NCBI RefSeq assembly: GCF_000972845.2
Contig: NC_040016.1
Coordinates: forward strand, 8,576,701 to 8,640,700
Source: Larimichthys crocea
Lineage: Eukaryota > Chordata > Actinopteri > Sciaenidae
DNA: 64,000 nucleotides
Reading direction: 5' to 3'
Position numbers and translations under genes: made by a program. Below are positions 23,001 through 37,100 of the stretch, piece after piece. Below the pieces are notes generated by a model. The model was not told the DNA's origin. It saw only the letters and a program-made list of their open reading frames with translations, and searched no databases. Within the stretch, counting starts at the first letter, position 1. Each line of letters opens with the position of its first letter.

Positions 23001-26000
23001 GCAAAACTTCATGTACAAATGGATTTGTTTTTGGTTTTGTGGGCCCCTGTCATTTCCCATTTTGGATGGCCAGACAGATAATTTGGTAACGGCTGGTCGT
23101 AAGAAGCTATTTCGGTATTGTATTTTTTTGTTGTTTCGTGGAGGTCTCCTGCGGAAGCTACTTTCTCCCCCGTATTCTGGGATTAGTTTGGTGGGATGTC
23201 CATCTGTGTAGTTTGTCTTTATTAAGGATTGTAGGTTTGCTGAGACACTAATTGTTCCTGGGTTGTTGTGTTTTGTTTTGCTTTTAGTGTAATGTTTTGT
23301 GTTGTTCTTTATATGCATTATTTTAAATAAAAGAATGTTCAAAAATAAATAAATAAAAATAATAATAATTTGCACGTTTTACAGGAGCCAGGCTAGCTGT
23401 TTCCTCCCTGTTGTGAGTCTGCTGGCTCCTAACTATATATTATTTAATACCATGTACGTACCAGCAACTGAGCATATTTCCCAAAATGTCAAACTGTTGC
23501 TTTGAAGATTTAACCTTAAAATCTAAATTCTTCTTTCAAAAACAGTTGCTGAAAACACGTGAAAAGACTTTGAACAATCTATTAAAACTGGTTAAAACTG
23601 TTTTTCACCAGTTTTCAGTCTCAGGATTTTGTGGGCGGTCCTTAAAGGGTGGCTTGATGACACACTGAGGCCACCCTGAGCAGAGAGACAGAAATTAATT
23701 TATCTCACTCGGAGTGTTTCAAAGTCAGTCATGTCATTTTCTGAACTCATCTGACACGTTTCAGTCGCTTCAAATTTGCTGCTTGACTTCATGAGTGGGC
23801 GTGGGCTTCAGCACATTTTGATACCTGATTTCATAAACTTGTCGATATTTTGAATCATTCAAATTTGGCTGGATGGTTAATAACACTTTCTTCTGCGGTC
23901 TGACAAAGTTAAGGTATACATCTATTCTTACTTTAGACAGACTTTAAGATTTAACTTCCTTGTACTAGTCGTGTTTGAGACAGTAGCTGTGTAGAGCTGC
24001 ACAGACAATCAGCAGGTGGACTACCACCACAGATGGCAAAACAAACAGGCCGTATTATCAGGAACTAACCCCGAGCACAAACAAACAGCCAAACTGACCT
24101 TGCCTGTTGCCCTCATATGACAGTATTAGTCTTTTATGGACAGTACACAAAAATAGTTGATGTAGATGTGTAGTCTGCACGTCAACAACTGTAAAACTAG
24201 ACAGCAGTCGATCACAGTTAGATCCTTTCACTCTAATCAAATGTATTAAAGTCATTTTTGTTGTGTCTTTTCAGTGCAGCTTGAGACAGAGGGGCATCAA
24301 GCCGTCTTCAGTATCAAGATTCGTCATGGTGTAACGCCCAAACTGTATAACACGGGATCTAAAGGAGGTAAAACACGACACCGGCATGTCAGTGAGTGAA
24401 CCACACGCCTGCTGTTGTTGCATTATTTCACTGTTGTTTGATTTTCTTTTCGCAGAGTATAATGTCAGTGCCCTCGTTACCATAGCTACGAAGACTTTCC
24501 TGCGTTACGATAAGCTTCAAGATCTCATAGACAGCGTGAGGAGGTACTATCCTACTGTCACCATAATAATCGCGGATGACAGTGAAAATCCCAAAACCAT
24601 CTCCGGGCCTTACATCGAACATTACATCATGCCTTTTGGAAAGGTAGGAAAGTGTCTTCATTTCACATCTATGACGTCGCCTTTGGTGTTTTCTGGTATT
24701 CAAACTCTGCGTCACGTGTCGTAGGGTTGGTTTGCCGGACGAAACCTGGCCGTCTCTCAGGTGACCACAAAGTACGTGCTGTGGGTGGATGATGACTTCA
24801 TCTTCACGGCAAACACCAAGCTGGAGAAACTGGTGGATGTTTTAGAGAGGACCACTCTGGATCTGGTGAGCGACAGAGGAACACACTGTTTGTTTTATCA
24901 ATGGCCTGTTGTGTTTTTTTCGCTGAGTGTTTGCTGTGTGTTGTTCAGGTGGGTGGTGCAGTGCGAGAGGCCACTGGTTATACTGCCACCTACAGACAGA
25001 CCATCTCCATTGAGCCAGGCGGGGTGGAGGATGGCGACTGTTTACACATGAGGAGAGGATTTCATCACGTCATCCAAGGCTTCCCCAACTGTGTCGTAAC
25101 TGACGGGGTCATTAACTTCTTCTTGGCTCGAACCGACAAAGTCCAGCAGGTCGGCTTTGACCCGCGCCTCGCCAGAGTAGCTCACCTGGGTGAGTACAGT
25201 GAATTATCTATATATCAAACATACAATAAAGACGTAATACACACATTTTATTTGTCTTATAGCATGTTTTGGCATTAATGCTACAGACTATGGTTTGACT
25301 ATGATTATGGTGAATACACATTTATCAGAGCAGCTCTGCCCCAGTTCTGCACAACCATAACTCTATACAGCGTCTATTTTTAGCACATTTAAACATTTCA
25401 GCTGTTGTTGCAGCTCCTCAAACTCTTCTGTGAACTTTTATTAGGAACTTAATTCCCATCAGAAACATAGACAATAAATAGAAAATCCACAAAGACATGA
25501 AAGTGACACCTTTGATTATATTCAAATTCATATTTGGTGTAACTTGCTCCTGCAAGTTAGGATTAGTTATGTACAATGGTATTTTTTTTATTTAACCAAG
25601 AAAGGTGATTAAAAATCTCTTTTTCAATGGAGTTAGTTCATTCTTTAATTAAGAACAAGTAAATTAAAACAGATACAAAACAAATCAGACTCTGTTACAA
25701 CAAACAATATCGGTTTAAGCAATGACACTGCCATGATTCTGTCTCCAGGTCTTTCAATGTGGTTTTAAAAATATTCAAATAAATCAGATCATGTGGTAAT
25801 TAATAAAAAAAAAATTAATATCCAAACACCCTCTTCCTAATCTCTACATGAACATTTGGTACAGACGATAATAAAAGCACCTCTGAGAAATATAAGAACA
25901 CAGATAGGATGAGAGCAAACCTCACTGGTAGAAGTGTGGCAGCGACAAATCTTTTTTTACATTAAAAAAAACAAGTTTTTTCTGAAATACAAACTTAATT

Positions 26001-26696
26001 TAAGCCTCAGATTTTCACTTAACACTGAACACGTGGCTTCTAAATCGGGGAACCATCAACCACGATCCCCAGGTGTTCATGTTTATTTGGCACACACAAG
26101 AGTCACATAACTTTTTTGCATCTGATGCGTTTGCAGTATGTGAAACCATGAGCTGAAAGCGCTGCATAATCACCATCCCACACTACAATCAAGTGTTTTA
26201 GCAATTTATGTTTTAAAGATTCATATCTCATTCAGTTATGGCGATAGCATCACATACCAAGATAATTACTGCAAAGAAATTATACTGTGAAATCTTCTAA
26301 TCAGCAACATCTAGACTCAGTGCTCTGCTGTAAAGTGCACAAATTAAATCACATTTTATTTAATTTAAATGTAGTCCCCTGATATCCAGTTTCACATATC
26401 TTCTCCCTCTCGTGTTAGGTTGTTGAAATAATTTTGTTTCATCCACGCTGACTCATTTTCTCTGTGTTTGTTTTGCAGAGTTTTTCATCGACGGTCTGGG
26501 ATCTCTCCACGTGGGCTCCTGCGACGATGTCATTGTCAATCACGCGACCAAAATCAAACTTCCCTGGGTCAGCCAATCAGAGAGCGACAAGACTTACGCC
26601 AAGTTTCGCTACCCGCCTGCCTCCTCCGACGCCACACACACGAAAAACGGCCTCCTGTACTTCAAGAACCGATTCCAGTGTTTGACTCATAATTAG
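20081..26696 (+). CDS. b4galnt1: Beta-1,4-N-acetylgalactosaminyltransferase 1 (GM2/GD2 synthase), complete
   Basis: Exons: 20081-20316, 20405-20581, 20755-20861, 22237-22274, 22357-22537, 24275-24367, 24456-24643, 24725-24865, 24949-25189, 26479-26696; phases agree, giving 1,620 bases, 539 aa (human 533). The Golgi enzyme adds GalNAc from UDP-GalNAc to GM3, GD3 or lactosylceramide, making GM2, GD2 or GA2. A signal anchor lies at about residues 13-28 ([16 protein letters not shown]). The GT12 catalytic domain is well conserved: [18 protein letters not shown], then [25 protein letters not shown], and the metal-binding DDD at 362-364 within [12 protein letters not shown] and [17 protein letters not shown] follow. 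The end FQCLTHN matches the family's C-terminus. An alternative start seven codons downstream (ATG at 20102) is possible. Teleosts have a and b copies; which this is cannot be told. Confidence 0.95.
22900..23370. repeat. Unassigned repeat-like segment in b4galnt1 intron 5
   Basis: A GT-rich stretch ends in an A-rich tail with several AATAAA motifs and (AATA)n units near 23330-23370. This suggests the 3' end of a retroposed sequence. I do not recognise the family. Confidence 0.3.
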
Positions 26697-29600
26697 CTCC
26701 CCCTCCTTTTTTATCCCGAGGGTTCCTTTGCTCTTTCCTGAGTTGCCAAAGAAGTTCTCCTCCACCGCGTTCCCCGTCAGATAAGATTTCAGACAAACAT
26801 TTCGGTTTGCCTTGTCTTGAAAACCTCGTAAAGAGGTTTCAAGCTTTACCGTAGAGAAAATGCGCCATTAGGGCAGTTTTAGCATGTTTATTCAGTCAGT
26901 GCAGAGCTCTGCGGTGAGCTAAAAAAGTTCTCATGCACAGTAAATATCCAGAAGCAAGATACGAAAGTCCAGACTCGCTTCTGGAGTGGAAAGAGCTGTA
27001 GTAACAAACATATCGTCTTGTTTACACAGAACCAGTTAAACCACCAGCATAATCTTGATTCATTCAAGGTTATGAAGGGATTTACGCTTTTTTGTTTGTC
27101 AAATCTTATCTGGCTATACATCCTCGAGTTGTTCCAACATCGAGACCGAGCTTTTTGAAAAACAGGTAGCATCCAAACAGTCCGAGTCACTTCATTGTCA
27201 TTCTACACTTGTGTGAGTAGAGGCGTCCTCCTTCAATTTGCACTATCTGGAAAAAGACTGAAAAGCAATAGTGACAGCAGAGAGCCTGAGAACGAGGACT
27301 CATTGTTAGCGAGGACAAAAAAGGAACACTTCCCAGAAAGTGACAATCCCGTAGACACAGAGCATAGGTATCCTTTTTACCAATGCCACATGAAGAACGC
27401 ATTCAAAAACCTTCTCACCTGTGGTACCTACGCTCCGTGACTGACTGGTCGTGCCAAAGGTTTGGCTGCCTGCTTTTGGGGTGTTTTTATCTGTTTGTGT
27501 TATGATTTTGCCACCCAGAATCCCGTGTCATTTGTGAGTGATTAATCTGGAGGAGGAGAACGTTTTGGTCCCATCCATCCATCCATCCATCCATCCATCC
27601 ATCCATCCATCCATCCATCCGGAGACCTAACTGGTGTTACCTGATATGAGAGAAGCCTTGTTATTTATTTTTTATTTTTTGTCTTCTGCTGTCTGTCACT
27701 CTCCGGTTTCTTCAAGAAAAAAAAAAACCTAAAGAAGAAGTTTCTGTCCTGGTCACGCTGATGAGTAACAGCGAAAGTGACTGCATCTTTACATGCTGCC
27801 TAAAGAGGAAAGTTTGAATGAACCAAAGTGCATGTTTTATTTTTCCTCATTGTAAGAGAAGAAAAGAAGAAACAAAAACATTGCACAGTGCGATAGAAGT
27901 GATGAGAGTTTGATGATAGATATATTTAAACACAGTATGAGGAGTCAGAGCGTGAGAGGAAACGAGTCGAGGAGAAACGATGGAGCACCGAGGTTTGAAA
28001 ATCCAGTTTTTATACTCTTTGGAGAGTTACTGTTACTCATGCCTGAAGTGATGATGCTGTTCTTTTATACCATGGCCTTTAGATGGTGCCCTTGTATCAG
28101 TCTATTGTTTCCTAATATGTCATTTGTTGTTAGGAAAGAGGTGCCAGAGATCTATATAGATTTTTCTTTTTTAAATCTCGAGAGGAATATTTTAAATCTA
28201 TTTTGTCTGATATTTATTGTTTTATTTGTTTATTGTTATTATTTTTTTCGTTCACCAAACTGCGATCGATGTTATCTCTGTGGACAGGGGTGAGAATTCA
28301 AACTTCATCATCAGTGACACTATTACAAAAGGCTTTTGTGTAGTCGTGTGTCTTATTTGTAACTGTCGACAGATCTATAGCTGAGCTGAAAAAAAAACTT
28401 TTATTTTTTAAAAACGGTGATATTTGTTGTGTTAACACTGAAAAATTAACCTGCCTGCTTCACTCAAAAAAAACAACAACAACAACACAGGTGTAAAGAT
28501 GTCTGGTCACGGCATTATGAGCATTTTTAAAAAAACTTGATTTCAAATGTTGACATATTAAAATGTCTGTGGAAACACCTCTCTTTCATTTCCTAAAAAA
28601 AAAAAATGGGTCACAGGTGCAGTGTGCATTGCAGTCAAGTGTCCTTTAAGACATTCTCTAAAAGTGTGAGACGCTCATCTGAAAACAAAAAAACACATTT
28701 AAACAAAAGTTTTTATCAGTGTTGGACTCAGGTCATGTTCTATGTTGACGATGTGCTAAAAGTAGAATTTAGCGTCTGTTTCTTGTCAAACTTACCAACA
28801 CATATTTTCCACATTGGTTTACGTCATCACAGCCGTTATTTTGTGACGATTTCTGAATGCATTCCAAGAATAAATCTTGTTCTTTCTTTCAGAGAAGAGA
28901 AAGAAAGAAGAAGATGTTTGCTTCCAAGGAAGCAAATCAAAGCAGCTAACGATTTAGTTTTACACGTCAAATGAAAAAAAAACAGACGGCTGACACGTAA
29001 TGTCAGTGATGTTTGGGGACTCTTTTGTTTAAATGATGAATGAAGTATTAGTGAGCTGCACTGTGGAAAACAAAGGTTCGTCATCACATGTCAGGTGGTT
29101 GATTGAAGAGCTTTCACCTCATCAGGGAGGTGAAAGGTTGGAAAAAAAAAAAGACAAGGGTCAGATGCATTCCTCATTGTGAGGCAACAGCTGTAACCAC
29201 TGAGCCACTGTGATGCTTGTTGATACACTGTATGATATTTAAAAAAAATAAATAAATAAACGCGTGAAGGATATGATAATTAAGAGCATTTTGCACAGAG
29301 GGCGACACGTGTTGTAGAAGATGTTAATAAAAGATGTGTGCATAAATACGCCTGTATATAGGGTGAGTCACTTGCACTATAGCACAGTGTAAATTGTCAA
29401 TGAGCCTCCGGGACATGATGTGTCATACAGTCTGATAGCACCTCTGATTGCTTTGTGAGTTGCAGGGAAGTCTGTTGTACCCCATGTACAGTGGGCTCAG
29501 GCTTTGCTGAGGTGGCACATGGTTCGATTCCTTCCCTCCTCTTGAGTTATCACGATGCAGAACAGCAGCCAGGTGTAATAAGTGGTGGCTGGACAGGTGT

Positions 29601-31131
29601 TTGCTTCCCTCCTAGTTAAAGAATGTAGAGTTATATTTGTCTTTTACCATCCTGCCTGGTAATCACACTCCTCGTTTATAACACAGCTGTCATTTAAATC
29701 TGCCTACAGATATAAATATTCATATATGATATTAATGAATTTAAGAAATATGTGATTCACCAATTTATTGACACACAAGCACGAGTGTCTTCAACGTCCT
29801 CCACTAGAGGGTGCTGCATACCAACAGGTTCTCCAATCTGAACCTCTAGATCACTTAGTATTGGTTTCTGCAAATAAATACATTTCAGAATGTAAAATCT
29901 AAAGCAAAGAAAGCCATGATATGCCCCGTGCACTGTGTTATAATAAGGTAAAGTGGGTGCTATCAGGGCCCCTGACACAGATCATGGTAAGAAAATGAAC
30001 TCAGGAACGTTACAGACAGAAGATCTGTCGGCCTCAGTCTTCTCATTAAAGCCTCAGTTTATGTGAAGTCTACTTTAAACACTTTTTATACTTATATTTA
30101 TACCCGCCAGTACATGTTTTTACACACACACATGCAAAACAACCACAAAGAAACACAAAATAACCACAGAGATGCAAAAGAACTACAGAGAGATGCTACA
30201 AAGACACACAAACGACCAGAAAGAGACACAAAATGTTGTCTCTTGCACTCAGGAGGGTTTGGGACATTTTACGTGTCCATGCTTCAAGCCTGTTGTCTTT
30301 CTTTTGTTAGAAAAATGATGACAAACATCTGAACAACATTCCTCTTTAATTCTGCGTGTATCAGGACAGCACAAAGAGTCAAAGAGTTTTTATTGATATG
30401 GTCCCCACATGAGATTATTTACATTCAGTATGACAGTGACAGATGAGCACCTCTGTTGTATCTTTGTTCCCTTTTTCCTCTCTCTGCGCGATTAGGACGC
30501 CTGCTTTGTGTTGAGTTTGCAAATGTGTTTATTTCAGATAACACTCTAACAATGGTAGGTGGGTTAAAATAGCCCACCAGAAAAGGAAAACACAGCTATT
30601 TGCTAATTGTGAGCGAGGAGCGCACGGACAAACACAACTCATGTGGATTCAGATCCCACGGTGAAGCAGGAATCTACAGTCACCCAGTGATTTCAAGGAT
30701 GCAGTTATTTGAGGACAGAGTATGGCTGCGTAAAGCAATTTGCAATCCCAGTTCTCGGGGGAAATAAAATGGAATTGGTCCCTTATGAAAATATTATGCA
30801 TTACAAAAATATCCATCGAGGAATTTTCTGTGGAAAAAAGTAAGAAATGATTTATACAATATGAAGAACTTTATGTGTTTCATCTCATCTGTTATCAGCA
30901 TTTGTGGGCACAATCAAAAACAACATGATTATACAAGAGCAAACCCAGATTAGCCTAAACCATTTAGCGATATTGGAAGAAAAATTCAGGACAACACATG
31001 AAGACGGAAACACTGAAAACCTCAATGACTTCTGTACAGGAGTGGAACGAACAATGCTGACAGAGCTCTGACTCAGTCTTAGCACTCCAGCTCCAGAAAG
31101 GGTGAAAGTCAGTTCATCCGTCCTCGCAGGG
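26697..31131. other. Tail-to-tail interval between b4galnt1 and arhgef25
   Basis: It contains the b4galnt1 3' UTR, whose end is unresolved; AATAAA signals occur at 28869-28874 and 29326-29331. A (CCAT)n microsatellite lies at about 27572-27620, and SINE-like fragments near 29170-29215 and 29470-29530 (ggttcgattcc B-box-like). AATAAA on the minus strand near 30388 and 30528 may end arhgef25. No coding exon resembling SLC26A10, which sits here in human, was seen. Confidence 0.5.
27572..27620. repeat. (CCAT)n microsatellite
   Basis: About 12 uninterrupted CCAT units. Confidence 0.95.
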
Positions 31132-34100
31132 TCACTGCTGCTCGCTCTCTCCGTCAGCTGATCCAGGTTGTTTAGCAGATGTGCTGAATAACTCCTGCTC
31201 TCATTTACCCTGAGAGGGGAAAAAAAGAAACCAATGAATTTCTTTGTTCTCTTTAAACAACTTCAAATAGAAAGAAACATACTATATATTACCGCTCCTT
31301 TAAATTAAACAAAAACAAACTATCAAAGTATATATAAATTTAAAGCCAACGGACGACATATAGGATAAAAATGAAAAAAGATTTGATACACACAAACCTG
31401 GTCTGTTCAAATATTTTAACTAACTAAACCCTAAAATCACTTTATTTCATATAAAAACCAACATATATGGGTATTTAGTAGTGTTGTTGACCGATTCAGG
31501 CCAAAATCTTGACAGTTGCAAAATGCTTTCTCACACAGTCCAAAAAAACATGCACTTAACAGGTTAATTGGTCACTCTAAACTGGCTGTAGGTGTGAATG
31601 TGAGTGTGAATGGTTGTTTGTCTCTACGTGCCCCTCGCCCTGAGGCAGCTGGGAAACCCACCGTGACCCTGATGACTGATATTGTGTGATAAATATCGCA
31701 TTGCAACCTCCCTCTACTGGTTGAAACGCGGCTATTGCAAATGAATTTTGCTTGTGGCTGATCTGGCGGCAGGTGACGTACTGCAGCTTTCATCACCCAC
31801 CACCCCGAAATCCCCGTCCCTTCATATAAAACCAGCGTCTCCTGACTCTAGAGACCGTGGTCTGTTACGTAACACCGTGGATGTAGCCTTTCTCAGTTGC
31901 AGTCCAGTGTGGTGTCTCCACCACATCTGGCTCCCCAGCTGCTTACGTAGTCACTCACTGTGCCTGTCTGCAGTTTTTGGTCTCTACATTCATCACCTAG
32001 CTTAGTTACAAAATGTCAAGTGCCGACATGCACATGAAACTACAACCTCGAGTTTACGCTTCAATCCACTCTGCATTTATTGTTCGTTTACAGGAAAATA
32101 AGATCATGGAGCTATTACATAAAAGTGTCACATTGATCAGAAACAGATGTTAAGTACAAAAGGTCTCCCTGAGGGATAAGCACTATAGGAAAAAAAAAAT
32201 GTTTTAGAAACATGGGAAACCTGTCTGAACTCCCACACCTGAAGCAGGATGGAAACACTCCTGATCCAAAAACACAGCGAAGGAGAACAAGAGGACGAGA
32301 GCGACTTTGTGAAACCCGGGCCAGATAAGAATGTCTAAGAGGGAACACCGCGATCAAACCGTTTCCTCCTCTACGTGGAAGTCTGAGTGAATAAGATAAA
32401 ACAGCGGGGTCTGCCAGTTTTCCATAAAGTGGATGACTGAATGACAATGGCAACAGATTAGGTAGAACGAGATTTATAAATCCACGCAGAAACAACAACA
32501 GGATATTTGACAAAGGCAACCAGAGAGTCATTTCCCCTCATCATCAGTGATCATGACAACGAACGACCTCGGGGCTGCTGACATAGCGATAACGTCTCCG
32601 CCCAATCTGATCGACCCAATTTAAAAAAACAGTGAATTTATTTGTTTGTGCCCAATAAACACGTCACTGTGTATAATGGACCGAGCCTAACCTGATAAAT
32701 ATGACAGCTGCATCAATGAACTGCGCAGACAGAGGAGGAAAGTGACAACCTACATTTACTCAGCTGTAGATTAACTACTCACAACTGCACCTTGATGGTT
32801 GCAGTTACGTACTAGTTACTTTGCACATTTTTATATATAAAACATGTAAAGAAATAAAATGACACATTGCCATTGTTAACCAAAAAGTATACGGATATTT
32901 TACTGCTAATACTACTAAAAATGAGTCCATGACTTGCATGTTTTAAGAGTGGTTTGTTGTCATAGCAGGCTGAAAAGCTGCATTTCAAGTGTTATTGGGC
33001 AGAAGTGTGTGTGTGTGTCTTGCACCTGTAACCACACCCTGGAGTACACTTGTATATCACTGCATCGAAGTGAGAAGTCAAACCACTTGCTGCTGTTAAA
33101 TTATTCTCAAAATCTTTGATGACCCATATAAAAACAGATTTTCTAACATGTTTGTGGCACTCACAGTGTTGAAAAGTTATAATTTCCCTGCTGTGTAATG
33201 TAAGACAGATGTACCTGCATGCCGTGTGGGCTGCACGGCGGCAGGCCATTGCTTGTCCCCCGGGTGTGTTTCAACTCTTTGCACAAACCGAGCTGCTGGT
33301 TGGATGAGAGTGGAGCTGCCTGAGGCATTGCGACACAAGGATTAGAAACCTTGAGATGGAAGGAGAAATCAAAAAAAGCACGACGTTAAAGAAAGAGTAA
33401 AATGTATGAATGTACACAAAGGTGCAAGAGAGTGCTTCTGTACACTCACCACCTTCGAGGCCGGGCTGTGTTGTGGCGGATGCAGCGAGGGCAGGGAGGT
33501 GTTGTAGGACAGCAGACAGGGCTGCCGACGGCGGTCCATGGACGCAGAGGAGTGAGGTCGTAGGCCAGATGCTGACGCAGTTGGCGACTTCATGTTCCTG
33601 CCCAGGCTGTTTGACTTGCTTTCCTTTTTCTGGTACTCTATTGGAGACTGAAGGGCTAAGAGTGGAAAGGAAGAGATGTCACATTACTCTTGTGGCACTG
33701 AAACTCTTAAATTTTTATGGAGGAAACACTGAAGCTCTCGTACCATTAAGGAAGTTCCTCTGAGTCTCTAAAATCTGGACGACGTCGTCGAACCAAGCTT
33801 GCTTTATTTCCGGAGATGATGCTTGCATGATGAAGCGTGTCACGCTGCCGTCAGTCCCGCGGGAGGTCAACACCAGACACAATGGATCTTCCTCAGAGAG
33901 CTCCTCCACGCCCAAACAGCTGACCTGCAGCACGTAGGAGGCTTGTTGACTAAAACACTAAGACAAGATGTTTCAAAGATGTCTGAAAAACACAGTTTTA
34001 ATCTCACCTTGATGCTGTTTTTAAACGTGTACCCTGGCAGAGAAAAGCCTTTTTTCTTATCAATTGGCTCACTGAACATGACCAGCTGCTCAAACAGGAA

Positions 34101-37100
34101 GACGCGCCTCTCCTTGGCTCTGGACACGAGGCCACTTTCCTGCTCGCTGACAGAGAAGGTATCCTGCTGGAGCAGCTTCCCCTGAGCTGTGATTTTCCCC
34201 TGAAACAAGTACAAAAACATTGTCGTAGACTCTGAGTAACACCGTGTGATATGTGTTTCATCTGTGAGAGGGCAAAAAAAAAGATGAATATCTCACCTCA
34301 AATCCTTGGAGTCGGCCCACATTCATCATATCGTTACAGCGTTTTGGCACAAAACACATCACCTCCACTGCTCTCTGATGTAAGAAATTGGATTGGAATC
34401 AGGAGGCGGAAATGTTTGCGATATACAGATTGAGAATATTACTTTATACATAACTTCAGCGGCCAGTTTATTAGGTCAAACTAGCTCAAACTAATGCAAT
34501 CTAACACAACAATCCTGAGATATATCCTCCTTTTAATGAAGGCTGAACTGTTTTAGAGGTGTCGATTCAACTTTATGATCATTTTGTTGGATGTTGTTTG
34601 TGTTTGTTGCTACTGTATTTGGCGTATCCCACATTAATATAAATGGGCTGGACAAAATATTAGAAACTGAGTCGATATGTACCTGCAGCTCCTCGGCATC
34701 CCTTCCTGCTTTGCTGTAGTACTTCAGGAAGTCCTGCAGACAGAGGTTTGATCAGTCAAAGTGCACTGCTTTGTTAAGGTGCAAAGATTAAAAAGACTAT
34801 TACAGTGTATTGACTGCACACCAGTCTTTAGGAAGCTTTCATGCACACATTGATCATAATTCTAATAATGTAAAACTAATAACGTGTATACGAACCTTTA
34901 GCAGTAGCTGATACTTCATGATCCTCTGAACAGGTTTGATGAGCAGATCGTTGAGCTGCAGCCGGTGACCCAACTGCTGCCTGAGATCCTGTCAGGAGAC
35001 AAAAAAAAAATAATAATAATTTAAATAAAAAAGAAAAGAGAGCTTGAGTTATACTACAACAATAGTGCAGTATAAAGGATTAACTCACCTCAAAGTAGGT
35101 TTCAATGTACTCAGAGACAACATGCTCTGATTTGGGTTTGTTCTGACAGTAAACCACGTACATGTGGAGACGCCGTTCCTGGAAATGGAAGAATTTTAGG
35201 AGACACAAAGAGAAAGAGACAGTTACTCTGAATAATCTGCGTGTGAAGAGCAGCGTGTCGAGAAAAGAATTAAGCTTCTAAAGCTGCTCCAACTTTCGGT
35301 TTAGTGTCTTGTTTCATGTGTTTTTTTGTTAAGTCAGTGCCTCATTAAATAGTTCCAGTGGCTGAGAAAGGATGCTTTAATGGCTTAATAAGGCATGCAA
35401 CCCCTTTTTATTCAACAGCTTATTTATTTTTTGCTGTAACTAGATGCTGATACGGTGCCAATAAGTATTCACCACACCGTTTTGTCTGTGTCTTTCACTT
35501 CTGTAGTTTTGTGTCTGTCTTTCCTTTTGCAGAGATCCGTTTCCACTTCAATGTTAAGTCCCTCAAAGTTCAAAGAAGATGGTTGTGAACAGTTTCTTGT
35601 AGAGCTCTGTAATGCCAGGTCATTTTCACACACAGCAGGGTCACTGCGGAGCATCTTTAACACTGATTGTCTGCTTCGAGCTCTTTAGTCAAACCAGGAT
35701 GATTACAAGAGCGTCTATTCTGCAGCTGCACCTGCAAGACAACTGATCTCCAAGATGAAGACACATCTGGATGACAGCCAACCAAGGATTTACGCACAGT
35801 CAGAGCTGTGATCCCTGAGACGGCCGCAACCTTCAGCCATAAGAAAAATAAAACTTCTCGTCCACACTTACTCACTGATCTGTACACTTACATGTTTGAT
35901 GAAGAGCTGGGCCAGGCTGTCTGGATCACCCACACATTTCTCGAGCTCTCCCAGGAAATAACTGCGTGACACAATGCGGGAAGAAATAGTCATGCAGCCA
36001 AATACGAACATGACAGAAGCACAACCATCATGAAACATAAGGAGTATAAATAAGTGCACATTACTCAGATTAAAAGGAACCGAGCGGAAAAAAAAGGACA
36101 TCTCTGACTCACTCCTTGTGCCAGTCATAGATCTGGTGGATGTTTCCAAAGACAATCCTGTCTTTGCCTTTCATGTCCTCAGGAACTCCCTGATTGGCCA
36201 TGGTGGCCATGTAGCCCTACACACACACACACACACACACACACGTCATTAATCACTTCCAGATGGAAAATAAAAGAACGTCTCGTTCAGTTTGAGACAC
36301 AAATGTTGAAGAATTCTGTTGACGAAGGAATCTCAGTTATGTCTCATAAACGTCATGAGTGGATTATTTAAAGGGTGGAAAAGAGACACACCTGCACGAT
36401 GAGTCCAAGATCTTCCACGTACAACCTTTCTGTCTCTATTAGCTCTGTCAACACATATCTGAGAGAGAGAGAGAAAAATAATCAGTAACATTCATGTTCG
36501 AGTAAGTTTTTGAAACATTATGCTTCTTCTTGTTGAGACTTGATGAGGTGAGGAGATTGATGGCTGTATGGTAAATATGAAGGTACAGCAAGGAGGTAGT
36601 TAGCTTAGCTTAGCACAAAGACTAGAAACCGTGGGAAACTGCTAGCCTGACTTTGTCCAAAGGGAACTAAAGGCGCTTACATTATGTCTTTATAAAACCT
36701 ATACAAAAATCAAAGCGTAACAAGAACAATCCATCTGGTACCGGTTCCATCTCCCAGCTAATGTAAGAATCTGCAAAGATGTGGATCATCTGTAACAGCA
36801 CTCACCTGTCAATCAAAGTGGCCATGCTCTTAATTACTTAATTGTCATGAAAACTAGAAGTGTGCCTGACTCTAGCCCCGTCGCCCCCATACATTATTAT
36901 TGACACTGCTCAGCAAATTCAGTATTAATACAACAAGCTGTGTCATCATTGACTTTTTAATGGGCTCTTATTTGCTGTCACATCTTTGTGTCCCACACCA
37001 AAACCATAAGTGTGACAGCTTCAGCAGTGTTATCACTGCGACCACCACAAATTTTCCTAAGTTTCTATGACGATGACGTCACCAACTGTAGCTTGCGAAC

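Noticed and set aside
32115..32531. 138-residue hydrophobic open frame in arhgef25 intron 16
   Set aside because: No recognisable domain, no suitable splice sites in phase, and composition typical of a random AT-rich frame.
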